Source: Unio delphinus (taxonomy: Eukaryota; Mollusca; Bivalvia; Unionida; Unionidae). From it: DNA of 64,000 bases. Location of the stretch: contig JAQISU010000114.1 of NCBI GenBank assembly GCA_029339505.1, forward strand, positions 4,142,001 to 4,206,000, written 5' to 3'. Position 1 is the stretch's first letter, and each line of letters starts with the position of its first letter. This document shows, one piece after another, positions 51,823 through 62,679 of this stretch. The position numbers and the translations under genes are program-made. The notes beneath the pieces are model-generated. The model was not told the origin of the DNA and ran no database searches. It saw nothing but the letters and a program-made list of their open reading frames with translations.

Positions 51823-53632
51823 CAGCGGAAGACCGCTATAACACGCCCCGTTATAACATGAATTCGCATATAATACGGTCGTGGCATGGCTCCCGAAATT
51901 TCAGGTAATTTATTACAGGTATTTGTCTCAAAGACCCCCCCCAAAAAAATCTTTTAAGTATGAAAAATAAAATACGTCAAGAGTTTAATTATCATTCTCA
52001 TACTTGTCTAAAAAGTGCAGGAAAAAAAACATGTAGAAAATGTATCATCATTTTGGGGAGGAAATCACACACAAAATCGAATATAAAATAATCGTTGTAT
52101 GGCTCCTAAAATTTCAAAAATTAACGAATTTCTTCTAGTTTTGTGCCAGAATAAACATCGGAAATACAAACCAATTGCTGGGCCTACTGAGAACTTTGAT
52201 GTTTGCTTAATGTTGAAAAATGACAGCTCATAAGTGTCAATATTATTATTACTGATCCCTGAGCAATGAAGCCATCATATCTACTTTGTGTTTGTCTTGA
52301 ATGCATTCCAAAAACAATTGTTGCTCTAATAATCTCCGATATATGTTCTCTTAATTTCATATACAACTAAGCAACAGCCAATGCGGGGGTTGATAAAAGA
52401 TTCTCACCAGAATGTAGAAATAAATTAATTTAAGTAAATTGTTTATCATCAAAGGGAACTGCCAAGCTAAACTTGTTCAAATCAGGGGGAAACGATTTAT
52501 ATAGCATCAAAGAAACAAAAGCCGCCAACATGTGTGCGTGGCTTGGCGGTGTTGTTTTATGCAATCTGTTGACTAGTAAATTCAAATTCTGCAACTGAGA
52601 ACTATAATTGACTTTGCCAAGAGCAAACGTGACATTAGCAGAAAGCAGCTAAAAATCAGAGTTTTTCAAAAAATAATAACTATTGACAGATGAGAAATAT
52701 AATGGTATAAAATGTATACGACACAGAGGTCTCAGTCAGAGGTCTCGGTCTCGGAAACGCTTAATTACGTGTATTTGAATGCAAATATTTGATCTGGGAC
52801 ACATAAATCACTCCATGCAGGAGTCCTCCGTACGCAAATAGCTGGGAGACAAAGTTAGTGTTCATTACTTTATCATTTTAGCTGTGCTGATATTTACAGT
52901 GACATAATTCAGTGGTTAAGATACAGCCAGTTCTGCCTGCTGTATTTATTAGAGTACATCAAAAGAACATGACGCAATAGGTGGGCGGCAAGTTCAAAGG
53001 ACTTTGACTAGCAGCTTGGGTGGGAAAATGTGCTGAAATTTACAATGACTGAATTCAGAGGCAGAAAGATCCTGAGATGTACATGTAGTTATTATAAGAA
53101 TACACTTTAGCTTCCATTATTTAATCTATGGAATGTACTATTTCATCATTCATTATGTACACCCATTACGTAATTTTTGTTATTTTCTTTTCATTGAATT
53201 CAGTCACATAATGATCTGTGACAAAATTATTGAATATTTTACATCTGTGTGTGGATATTTTCGATGGAAATATTTGTATTATGGATTCAATGTGTTACAA
53301 GATTCGCTGGTGAGTACACGCTGTTGCAATAGATTATACATGTATATATAAATTAGACACGTGTATGTACCAATGCATGGTTCTCTGAATAAAGTAATAT
53401 ATTATATCTGCAATTTCTGTTACCACAGCAAATGTTTTTCTCATTTAATATATATTGATCAAAAATGGTAATTGTGCCATGCATTTTCGCATCCGTATTT
53501 ATGTACCCCCCCCACCCCTATTAAATCCAAAAATGTGTTGGTCTTGTACATGGTTGCTTATAACACAGTTTGGTTCATAACACGGTCGGATTCTATGGCT
53601 CCCAACTACCGTGTTATAGTGGGGTCCCACTG
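51823..53632. mobile_element. Non-autonomous Tigger/pogo-like DNA transposon (1.8 kb)
   Basis: Left end CAGCGGAAGACCGCTATAAC, with ACACG following, is mirrored at the right by CGTGTTATAGTGGGGTCCCA, then CTG; TA dinucleotides at 51821-51822 and 53633-53634 are the duplication. Subterminal GGTCGTGGCATGGCTCC matches inverted GAATCCGACCG-type sequence on the right. No transposase ORF is left. Superfamily assignment (Tc1/mariner, Tigger-like) rests on the end sequence and TA. Confidence 0.7.
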
Positions 53633-53634
53633 TA

Positions 53635-53740
53635 CTGACAATCATGAATCAATTGTGTGTCACATGTCAGTTCATATGTTGTGAGTACTGACAATCATGA
53701 ATCAACTGAGTATACAAGAATGTCACCTGTCGGATCAATT
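53635..53740. repeat. Tandem repeat (CTGACAATCATGAATCAACT) interrupted by the transposon
   Basis: Copies at about 51760, 53635 and 53687; the Tigger-like element lies between the first and the second. Confidence 0.7.
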
Positions 53741-53814
53741 GTTTGGTCTAAACATGAAAATGGACTATCATCATTTAAAATAATAGCTATGATAAATCAT
53801 GCATATTTAAAAAA

Positions 53815-54050
53815 TATCTCATTAAGTGCCTATGTAAGTTGTGATCTCATTAATTGCATATGTAAATTGTGATCTCATTAAGTGCCTTGTATGTAAATTG
53901 TGATCTCATTAAGTGCCTATGTAAATTGTGATCTCATTGAGTGCCTATGTAAATTGTGATCTCATTAATTGGCTATGTAAATTGTGATCTCATTGTGTGC
54001 CTATCTAAATTGTGATCTCATTAATTGCCTATGTAAATTGTGATCTCATA
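53815..54050. repeat. 28-bp minisatellite
   Basis: About eight units of TATGTAAATTGTGATCTCAT plus a variable TAA/GAG-TGCC part. Confidence 0.9.
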
Positions 54051-54189
54051 TGAATCATGATTATGTAGCTTTGCATTGGGAAAGCAAGGTGTCAATTCTG
54101 GAGTCCAGAATATTCAAAGTTAATAGGAAGAAAAATTTCCTTTATGAAGTCATGTTTAAGCATTCACTGAAACAAAAGTTATCAAGGCA

Positions 54190-54480
54190 ACATGATGATT
54201 ATATCTGATCACTATTAATCATTATATTGTATCATCAAAGTTATTATATCACATCATCATGATTATATCAGATCACTATAATATTATATCACTAGAATGA
54301 TTATATCATATCATATCAGCATGATGTTGATAATGATAATGTATCACCATGATGATTATATCAGATCACCATAACCAAATCATATCACCATGACATTTAA
54401 ATGATATATCACCATGATGATTATATCAGATTATTACTGCATATCAACATGATGTTTATATCAGATTTCAGTAAAATGAT
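54190..54480. repeat. Degenerate ATGATTATATCA repeat
   Basis: Irregular array of ATCACCATGATGATTATATC motifs. Confidence 0.7.
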
Positions 54481-54534
54481 ATTGAATCTATCTGTCTCAA
54501 AATAACCCTAATAAGTGTTAAATTATTATTGGTT

Positions 54535-54750
54535 GGTTATATATATATAATCATGTCACTTCAAGATATGAACTGTTCAGACCCAGATATGTACAGATTA
54601 ATAATGGTCCAGCTTATCTGGATCAATGCAGTTTGTTAAGAGTAATCAACAGAAAAAACATTTACCCTGATCTGCAAATACATTATGTTATGGTAGATCA
54701 GGGTTTATGTTGTATGTAGCTGGACTCAACTTAAAAGCATGTATATGTGA
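54535..54750. mobile_element. MITE copy 6
   Basis: Diverged copy; CAGACCCAGATATGTACAG, GATCAGGGTTTATGTTG and right end CTTAAAAGCATGTATATG. Confidence 0.5.
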
Positions 54751-55239
54751 TAGCATCATGATGACCTTTCAAACACATACTTTTGGTAATCTAAATAATG
54801 CAGTATTTATTTTTCATTTATTTGATGGCTTTAATGAATCCCTTACAACCTGGACTGTGGATATTTTCTCAAAATATGTATTCCTTAATATGCTGAGGGT
54901 AAAATTAAATACAGTACACAGTGTAAACGGTTTGGTCACAAGACATTTTAAAGGCAGTAGGAAACTTCACTAAATACAAATCTTAAAGGAACATGGTTAC
55001 AATAAGAGCACCAAGAGCAGCACATTATTTCTCTACCAAGTGTTTAGTCGGTCTCAGTCTAAGCACAGGCATGACAGGGATGACTCCGGAGATTATCAAT
55101 GGGTCTCAGTGACCTGGACTTTTGGTTAACATATTCATTCTTGTACTAAACTTACTGTGCAAAAACCAATTTGTTGTCTTATTAGACTTACCTTGATCAT
55201 TACCACTTAATTTTCTACCCTAAACCTAAAGCTTTGTCT

Positions 55240-55910
55240 TTCACCCTTTGAGTCCATAATGTTTGGACACAAAACATAACTCAGGAACATAATGTTTTAT
55301 TACACAAATTCTATCTTTCAATGGGATGATCCTGACCTTTGGCATTTTGACCCCAAAGTAATGTAACCTCTTCCATACCTTAAGTACGTTATTTTACTCT
55401 GCAAAGTATGTTTCTATTTTTCCTTCATTGTGACATTTCACTTTAGAATATAAAAAATAAATTGGAATATACCTAATGTACAAATCATAGATAAACTTTG
55501 GTGAACTTACATGGTGGAGAATTTTGTGCATAAACTTTACTTTCCTACCCCAAATGCAAACATTATTTGATTTGATCTAAGATTGTGATGAAAAACTAAG
55601 TTTACTGTGTGGAGGCCAGTCTTCGTTTTCATTTATTGTGACTTTGACTTTTATCTTTTTGATCCCAAAGTCAATATGCTTTTCTTTAACCAATACACAA
55701 GCTATCTATATAGCTAGGACCTCTAACCTTTTGACCCCAAAATGATATGCTTCTTCTTGCCCCAAGTGTAAGCCATTCACAAGGACTGGTAAATATATAT
55801 TTTGGAAACCTCAAGTCATTATGCAGAAACAACATTGGTAACATGCAAACAGATAGATGGCTGCATGTCACATAAGGTTCTCTGCCCTATGGTGGGAGTA
55901 TTAAAGGTTA
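55240..55910. repeat. Dispersed repeat (TGACCTTT / ATTATGCAGAAAC family), copy 2
   Basis: Internal near-repeats of TTTTGACCCCAAA (55349, 55733) and similarity in block order to 24640-24970. Confidence 0.5.
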
Positions 55911-56053
55911 CATTTATTACTTGTTGCCTTGTCCAGAGATGTCAAAGGAAAGACTTAAACAGACAATCATAATTTCAATAATAGGGACACTAGTGAATGA
56001 CTTTTATGAATATTTTTAAAAAACACAAATCAGAATACGATATCAGTATTTTT

Positions 56054-56308
56054 AGGAGGCCGTGAGTGGCCGAGTGGTCTAAAGCACTCTCCATTATGGA
56101 TCACTACCATCTCAAATCTGTCTGTGTGGGTTCGAGTCTCAAATTCAGCTAATGTGGGTATGTGAGTGTGAGAAAGCTTGCCAGTAGCTTCTCATGGATG
56201 GGTGGTTCTTTCCCAGTGTTTTCCGGGTTCTTCCTCCACCATTAATACTGGCTGCCATGTATAGCCATACATGTGCTGCAAAATGGCATAAAACCCTACA
56301 ACAGCAGC
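56054..56308 (+). mobile_element. SINE with conserved central domain, copy 3
   Basis: Good head: GTGGCCGAGTGGTCTAAAGC and GGTTCGAGTCTC; domain TTTTCCGGGTTCTTCCTCC; flanked by imperfect ATCA(G/A)TAT(T/A)TTTA duplications. Confidence 0.75.
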
Positions 56309-56309
56309 A

Positions 56310-57154
56310 TCAATATATTTACTCATCAGAAGTTTGAAGACTGATTGCTAAGTGGTCAAAGTCCATAATAAACAGAAGTATATCAGGGCTCATGGGACAG
56401 CCTATGTGAGAGGTTTGAGAAGTGACTATTTTTACATGAACTCATGTTGTTTCTCAAATGAAAGGTTTGCATTAAAATGATATTGATTTTCAATATTGAT
56501 TTAAATTAGGCCCACTAATGGAACAATGCATCATAGGCATGTGGATTTGTCAGTGTTTGCTATTAAAGATGTTCCTACTCATTCACCCCTAACCATCAAA
56601 TTAATAATTTGCAAACAATCCTTCTTTAAAGTTTGAATATTTTGCCTAAAATTATATTTAAAAATAAATCAATATCAATATGAAAATTGTTTTTTTCCAA
56701 TGAAAAATAAAAGCTAATGAATTTTATTGATTAGATAAGGGGTTACAATTCTTCATCTCAAATTGCATCTGAATTCAATTAATATGTATCAGGAGAATTC
56801 TAAATATACCTTCTGTAATTTTCAAAGACAGTTACTCAAGAATACACCTGTTTCTACTTTCAATAGTTTGACTGGTGCAGGTGTGATATATATTATTAAT
56901 ACAGGTACGCCCCCCCCCTCAAAATGACACATAACAATCCATACTTGTAGTTAATCCATGCCACAAATAATACTGACACTCTGAGATAGTACTAGTCATA
57001 GCCAGTGTATACACTTTCAAACTGTATTATCATTTTTAGCCTTATTAACCAGGTAACACTGATTAACAAACAGTTTAAATTCTAACAAATAATGGCATTG
57101 TAATAAATAGCTAAATGAAAGCAAATGTTCAATGGCAACTGGTGTCTCACTCAC
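56310..57154. other. Intron, nothing recognised
   Basis: AT-rich sequence without recognisable features. Confidence 0.4.
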
Positions 57155-57216
57155 CTGTAGAAAAAAGCTTGTCAATAAAGCCCTTATATCTGATGCTCGT
57201 ATAATCTGACACAAAA
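57155..57216 (-). CDS. Possible host exon (62 bp)
   Basis: Acceptor AGGGTTGCAG ends at 57217 and a strong donor CTACAG|GTGAGT follows 57155; the frame entered from exon 60185 is open (FVSDYTSIRYKGFIDKLFST). Its exit phase does not fit exon 21256, so if real it needs another exon between them or is alternatively used. Confidence 0.3.
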
Positions 57217-57229
57217 CTGCAACCCTGTT

Positions 57230-58680
57230 AGTATAATATGGTGATGAAGATGGCAAAATAGACAATACATGAACTTTCTGCACATCAACATAAACAAGAC
57301 ATGAATGTCTTGCATATCAGCATGAATAGACAAGACATAAAATCTTCTTGCATATCAGAATAGACAAGTAGGGCATGAACTTCTTGCAATAGACAAGTAG
57401 GACATGAATGATTTGCATATCAGCACAGACAAAACATGAACTGTTTGTGTATCAACATTGACAGGGCATGATTTTCTAGCATATCAACATAGACAGACAA
57501 GACACAAACTTTTGTTTGCATATTGGACTAGACAGGCAAGACATAAATGCTCTGGATATCAACACAGATAAGAAATGAAGTTGTTGCAATAGACAAGATG
57601 GTATATAACTTTCTGCATATCAACACAGATAGACATTAACTTCTTGTATATCAGAATAGCCATGCAAGACATGAACTTCATGCATATCAGAATAGACAAT
57701 ACATGAACTTCTTGCATATTAGCATAGATAGGCATGACATAAAATTCCTGCATACCAGCATGGACAAAGATGTGAACTTCTTGTATATTAGCATAGATAG
57801 GCATGACATAAAATTCTTGCATACCAGCATGGACAAAGATGTGAACTTCTTTGCATATCAGCATAGACAGATAAGACATGAATTTCTTGCATATCAGAAA
57901 AGACAAGACATGAATTGTTTGTAAAAATTATCAGTATAGACAATACATGAACTTCTTGCATATTAGCATAGATATATGCATGACATAAAATTCCTGCATA
58001 CCAGCATGGACAAAGATGTGAACTTCTTGCATATTAGCATAGATAGGCATGACATAAAATTCTTGCATACCAGCATGGACAAAGATGTGAACTTCTTGCA
58101 TATTAGCATAGATAGGCATGACATAAAATTCTTGCATACCAGCATGGACAAAGATGTGAACTTCTTGCATATTAGCATAGATAGGCATGACATAAAATTC
58201 TTGCATACCAGCATGGACAAAGATGTGAACTTCTCTTCATATCAGCATAGACAGACAAGATATGAATATCTTGCATATCAGAAAAGACAAGACATGAATT
58301 TTTTGCATAATAGCATAGACAAGACATGAACGTCTTGCACATCAGCATAGATAGGCGAGACATAATATTCTTGCATATCAGCATAGATGATCAAGACATA
58401 AACTTCTTGCTATAGACAAGCAGGACATGAATGTTTTGCATATCAGCACAGACAAAACATGAACTATTTGCATATCTGCATTGACAGGACATGATTTTCT
58501 TGCATATCACCATAGACAGACAAGACATGAACTTCTTGCATATCAGCATAACTATGCACCACATGAATTTTTTGCATATCGGAATAGACAGGCAAGACTT
58601 AAAGTCTCAGTTTATCAGCATAGATAGGAAAGACGTGAACACTTTTACACTTTTTGCACATAGCATAGACACATTTTTTA
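57230..58680. repeat. Long minisatellite (GACATGAACTTCTTGCATAT), with 69-bp higher-order units
   Basis: Loose 35-45-bp units across 1.4 kb. At 57700-57860 and 57950-58230 they form near-perfect 69-bp units (GACAAAGATGTGAACTTCTT ... CATACCAGCATG). Several ORFs on both strands are repeat products. Confidence 0.9.
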
Positions 58681-58689
58681 ATACCACTG

Positions 58690-60184
58690 TGTGACAGCTG
58701 ATGTTGAAAATTAGTGACTTTAAAAGTGGAAACAGAAACCTTTAACATTGTTTACAACAATTAAATATACATTCTTCTTAAGAAGAAAAGACATGCATGA
58801 CATTATACTTCCAAAACATCTGCTTACAAACTTTAGATGTATCCAATATAATACAAGGTACGAAAATTCCTGCAGAAAACAAATAAGATATGTGTCTTTC
58901 AGATGCTTTTAGACAACACTTTAACACTGTTCACAATGATGAACCAAGCTTTCAACTCAATTAAGCAGGCAAGACAAATCAGACAGTGTACAATATTTAG
59001 ACCAATACATACTTGCTAAAAAATTTCTTGCTTTGTGTTGATTAGTTTGGAAACTTATCCAAATTTATCTTGATAGATAGCAGTGCTGATTTCAGAAACA
59101 TGAAAAGAAATGTTTTCTAAGTCCCGTTTCCTTTACATGACAAAAATACCAAGGACATTTAAATATATTTTTCAAAAGCACTCCAGATGCTTTCATCAGA
59201 AATATCAAGGAAGTTGCCAATTTATTGAACAAACACTCCAGTATAGTACACATACAAGACTCAATTTCCCAGTGGAACCCTTTTGAAAACATTTAACCAC
59301 TTCAGTTTGGATAGGTCAAAATGAATTTTAAAAGGATTTGAAATGATTAGATGTACGTGTCTAGATGTAATACCAATTAACAAAACATGCAACATTTTTA
59401 CTGCAAATTTCATTCAAAACAAAAGCTGAAGAATATGCATGCAATCTTCCAGATATGAGCCTTAAATTAAGACCCATATTTTCAAGCCTGATACATGTCT
59501 TGATATACATGTAATTCCCACAACATAATCTTGTCTAAAATTACCTATACAATGCTGTGGAGGTGAACCTTAAGGAACCATCTGTTCAAATCTGTACAAT
59601 TTTCCAGAGATGAACTTTAAGGATAATTTGTTCAGGCCTGATCACCTAACATCTCTATCAAATATGCATATCATGATCTCAATGTCAACTTTTCAGTTTT
59701 CAGTCCACTGAAATTGTGTTCAACTTAACAGTCATTACAATTAACTTTATATTAGACTTATCTCTCACTGTTTGACCATATGTAGTTGAAGGATATTGGA
59801 CAGCTACTGAGATAAACACTGACTGAAACAAGTCAATCAATTCCTTGAGTAAGTCTATTTCTACATCATCTTCATCGGAGACGATCTCTTAGGGTCCATT
59901 TTAAAACCACAACACTGCTGCTGCACCACAGCATTGACCATAATGTAGTTCTAAAATATTGAATGGCTACTGACATAAACACTGACGGAAATCAAGTCAA
60001 TTGACTCTGTAGAGGTATAATATCTACATGACATTTTCATTGATGATCGGATCTTTTAGGGTCAACTTTTTAACAAGCAGCTCTGCTTCTGCACAAAAGC
60101 TTACAATCCATCTAAATAACTATCTCTGGGGCAAGTGCAGACCATACAGTGGTACAGCTAAAAAAGCTAGACTTAGCAACATAC
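58690..60184. other. Intron, nothing recognised
   Basis: Two stretches (about 59760-59890 and 59935-60070) resemble each other (ACTGAGATAAACACTGACTG / ACTGACATAAACACTGACGG), an old duplication. Nothing else seen. Confidence 0.4.
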
Positions 60185-60388
60185 CCTGGAGATTGTGCTC
60201 TTGAAGAAGCTCTGGATACAGGACGTGTAAACTGGTCGGACAAACGGCTGTGGCTGCGTTCACCAAGAATGCTGGCTTCCTGTGAGAAAGGTGGACAATT
60301 TGCATCTAGACCGTGAAGCAGGGCCTGAAGCTCCTGGGATATCCTGCTTTTTGGCAAATAGGTATCACCACTAACTACATATCGGGCA
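60185..60388 (-). CDS. Host gene exon (204 bp, 5'-most confident)
   Basis: Acceptor ATGTTCTTTTCAG ends at 60389 and donor CCAGG|GTATGT follows 60185. It encodes RYVVSGDTYLPKSRISQELQ, then ALLHGLDANCPPFS, then a Ser/Arg-rich part (RPVSRASSRAQSPG). The mix of a folded-looking segment with an SR-rich tail agrees in style with the downstream exons. Exit phase (two bases, GG) fits exon 21256. The upstream part of the gene lies beyond the window or in exons I did not detect. Confidence 0.65.
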
Positions 60389-60389
60389 C

Positions 60390-60969
60390 TGAAAAGAACA
60401 TAGAAATGCATTTAGTGGAGCCAACACTTCCTTTGTTGAATCATGAAAAATCCCACAAGGAAAGTCTTTGGATTTTAGCATTCTGTATTTAAATATAGCA
60501 ATTAATTGGTTTTCAAAATTCACCAGAACAAACATGCTCCTATCAGATGTAAAGATAACATATACTATATGCATAATGCCTGTAATTTCTTGTTCCATCT
60601 TACTTGTAAAGCACAGTCAAATCATAAGAAACAAATATATTTTGTATTGTCATTTTTTCATAAAGAAATTTTGCCTTATTACAAACATTTTAATTTTCTT
60701 TTGTAATTTTTTTTCATTCTATCAATAATTACTTTAGCATCTGCAAACAAAATGTGTAAGAAAAATGCATTCAATACAATGAGCTGAAAGAATAAAAAAT
60801 AGAATTTCCAAGTTATCTGTAAGCAGGTCGCATTTTCCTATTTTACAATATAAGATCTGCAGATTTTTTTTATAGAGGTGGCAGTAGATCAAAATTTTGT
60901 GGAAATAATGAAACAATCACAAATTAAAAATGTTACATTTTTGTTTTTGAAAATATTTTGCTTACATCA
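60390..60969. other. Intron, nothing recognised
   Basis: AT-rich sequence without recognisable features. Confidence 0.4.
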
Positions 60970-61320
60970 GTATAAAGTAATCCCTCATTATAACAGCAAG
61001 AGAGTAAACTGCCTTATAATGAGACCACCTTATAATGAAGTTCATGATACAGTATTCCATCATTATAATACTATCATTGGTAGCCATACAGTATACTGCC
61101 TTATATGAAGATCACCTGATAATAAAGGACATGTTGCAGTTCTACCTCATTATAATACTATCATTGGTAGCCAAACAGTATAATGTCTTATAGTGCAACT
61201 TCCTTAAAATGAACCACATGATATAGTGCTCCCTCATTATATTGTTATCCTTGGAAGCTAGAGCTGAATGTCCTATGGTGAGACCAACTTGTAATGAAGT
61301 GAAACATAAAATGTTAATAC
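60970..61320. repeat. Degenerate tandem repeat (CCTTATAATGA / TCATTATAATACTATC)
   Basis: Three loose units with CATTATAATACTATCATTGG, GTAGCCA and CTGCCTTATAATGAGACCA. The motifs resemble ends of Tigger-like elements, so it may be transposon-derived. Confidence 0.6.
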
Positions 61321-62179
61321 AAATTAATGACATGGTATGTATTACCATACATGTCTTATAAAAATAACTGTTTTATAAACAAGGGCTTTTTATTATTATG
61401 CAAGTTTAGGTCTTTAAGACCAATACATGGATGCAGTATTACACAGTAATAAGGAGAAAGTGGTTAAATTCATAATAAATCAGCTGTCTGATTTAATATC
61501 ATCTAGAAACTAGAATTAGATGAAGAATTAAAAATCATTGTTACTATAACAATTAGACAAACTTAGCACTAATAATGCCAACAGTGTCAACTAATGTCAT
61601 TTACCATAATGTGTTACCAAAATACATGTACCAAGCAAGTGAAAGAGACACTTATAATCTTAACTTGGTATTAAAAACTATTCACATTGTTGAAAACTTC
61701 ACTTGTATCTCAATGACAAAATTTTGTTTAAATTTAATAACATAGTCGCTATTCTCACCATTCATTTCATGTTGAGCATGCACTCTGTATGACATATAAT
61801 ATAATAACTGCTACAGAGAGATCTTGTCTTTTTCGTCTGCTTTTGTACAAACTTAATAGGATTCTATATATAAAATAAACATGGTTGAACAGAAAGCAAA
61901 TAGACTTTTGTACACTTGAAACCATTTTAGTGCTGAAGATTATAAAGCTGTGTATTAAGTCAATATATTATCTCAATGTATTTTTGAGTCTCTGATGTAA
62001 CTAAACTTGAGTGGTAACCAAAGAACTTTTACAATTATGTTTTATTGCCTAAAGCTAGCAGTCTAATAGACAAAAATTCAAAAAATTCTGTGTATTTTCA
62101 TCTGCAAATTTGCAAAGGTGTAGATTTACATCACTTTTTAATCATCCTGCATAGGTCACTTACAATCTCATACAATCTC

Positions 62180-62180
<1 letters not shown>
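61321..62180. other. Intron or upstream DNA, nothing recognised
   Basis: AT-rich sequence without recognisable features. Confidence 0.4.
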
Positions 62181-62181
<1 letters not shown>

Positions 62182-62270
<89 letters not shown>

Positions 62271-62283
62271 GAGAGAGAGAGAG
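62182..62283. repeat. (GA)n microsatellite
   Basis: About 50 GA units with one GGGA interruption. ORFs over it are artefacts. Confidence 0.95.
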
Positions 62284-62469
62284 TGAATCAAACCAAACAG
62301 AATCTGACATGGTGAGACAGAGACCGAGTTTATGGTCACTTGTACTGTTATTCAAGTGGAATAATGACTTAGATCAACTGTCAATATATCAAAATGTTTT
62401 AATTACCTCTTGTTGGTTCAACCTTATACTTAGTTTATTATATTCCACATTAATTAGCATGAGCTTGTA

Positions 62470-62670
62470 GGTTAATGGCATAGTATTCATGTGAATGGCT
62501 TAGTATTCATGTGAATGGCATAGTATTCATGTGAATGGCTTAGTATTCATGTGAATGGCATAGTATTCATGTGAATGGCATAGTATTCATGTGAATGGCA
62601 TAGTATTCATGTGAATGGCTTAGTATATATTCATGTGAATGGCATAGTATTCATGTGAATGGCATAGTGA
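62470..62670. repeat. 20-bp minisatellite
   Basis: Ten units of ATGGC(A/T)TAGTATTCATGTGA, alternating GGCATAG and GGCTTAG. Confidence 0.95.
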
Positions 62671-62679
62671 ACCAAGTGT

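Noticed and set aside
56060..56150. Functional tRNA gene
   Set aside because: A-box and B-box are present but the arms do not pair well, and the SINE body and tail follow; the same holds at 20615, 47500 and 50800.
57559..58384. ORFs with MQEFYVMPIYANM-type repeats
   Set aside because: Translations of the 69-bp higher-order minisatellite; several frames and both strands are open.
62045..62470. Arg/Glu and Ser/Leu dipeptide proteins
   Set aside because: Translations of the (GA)n microsatellite.
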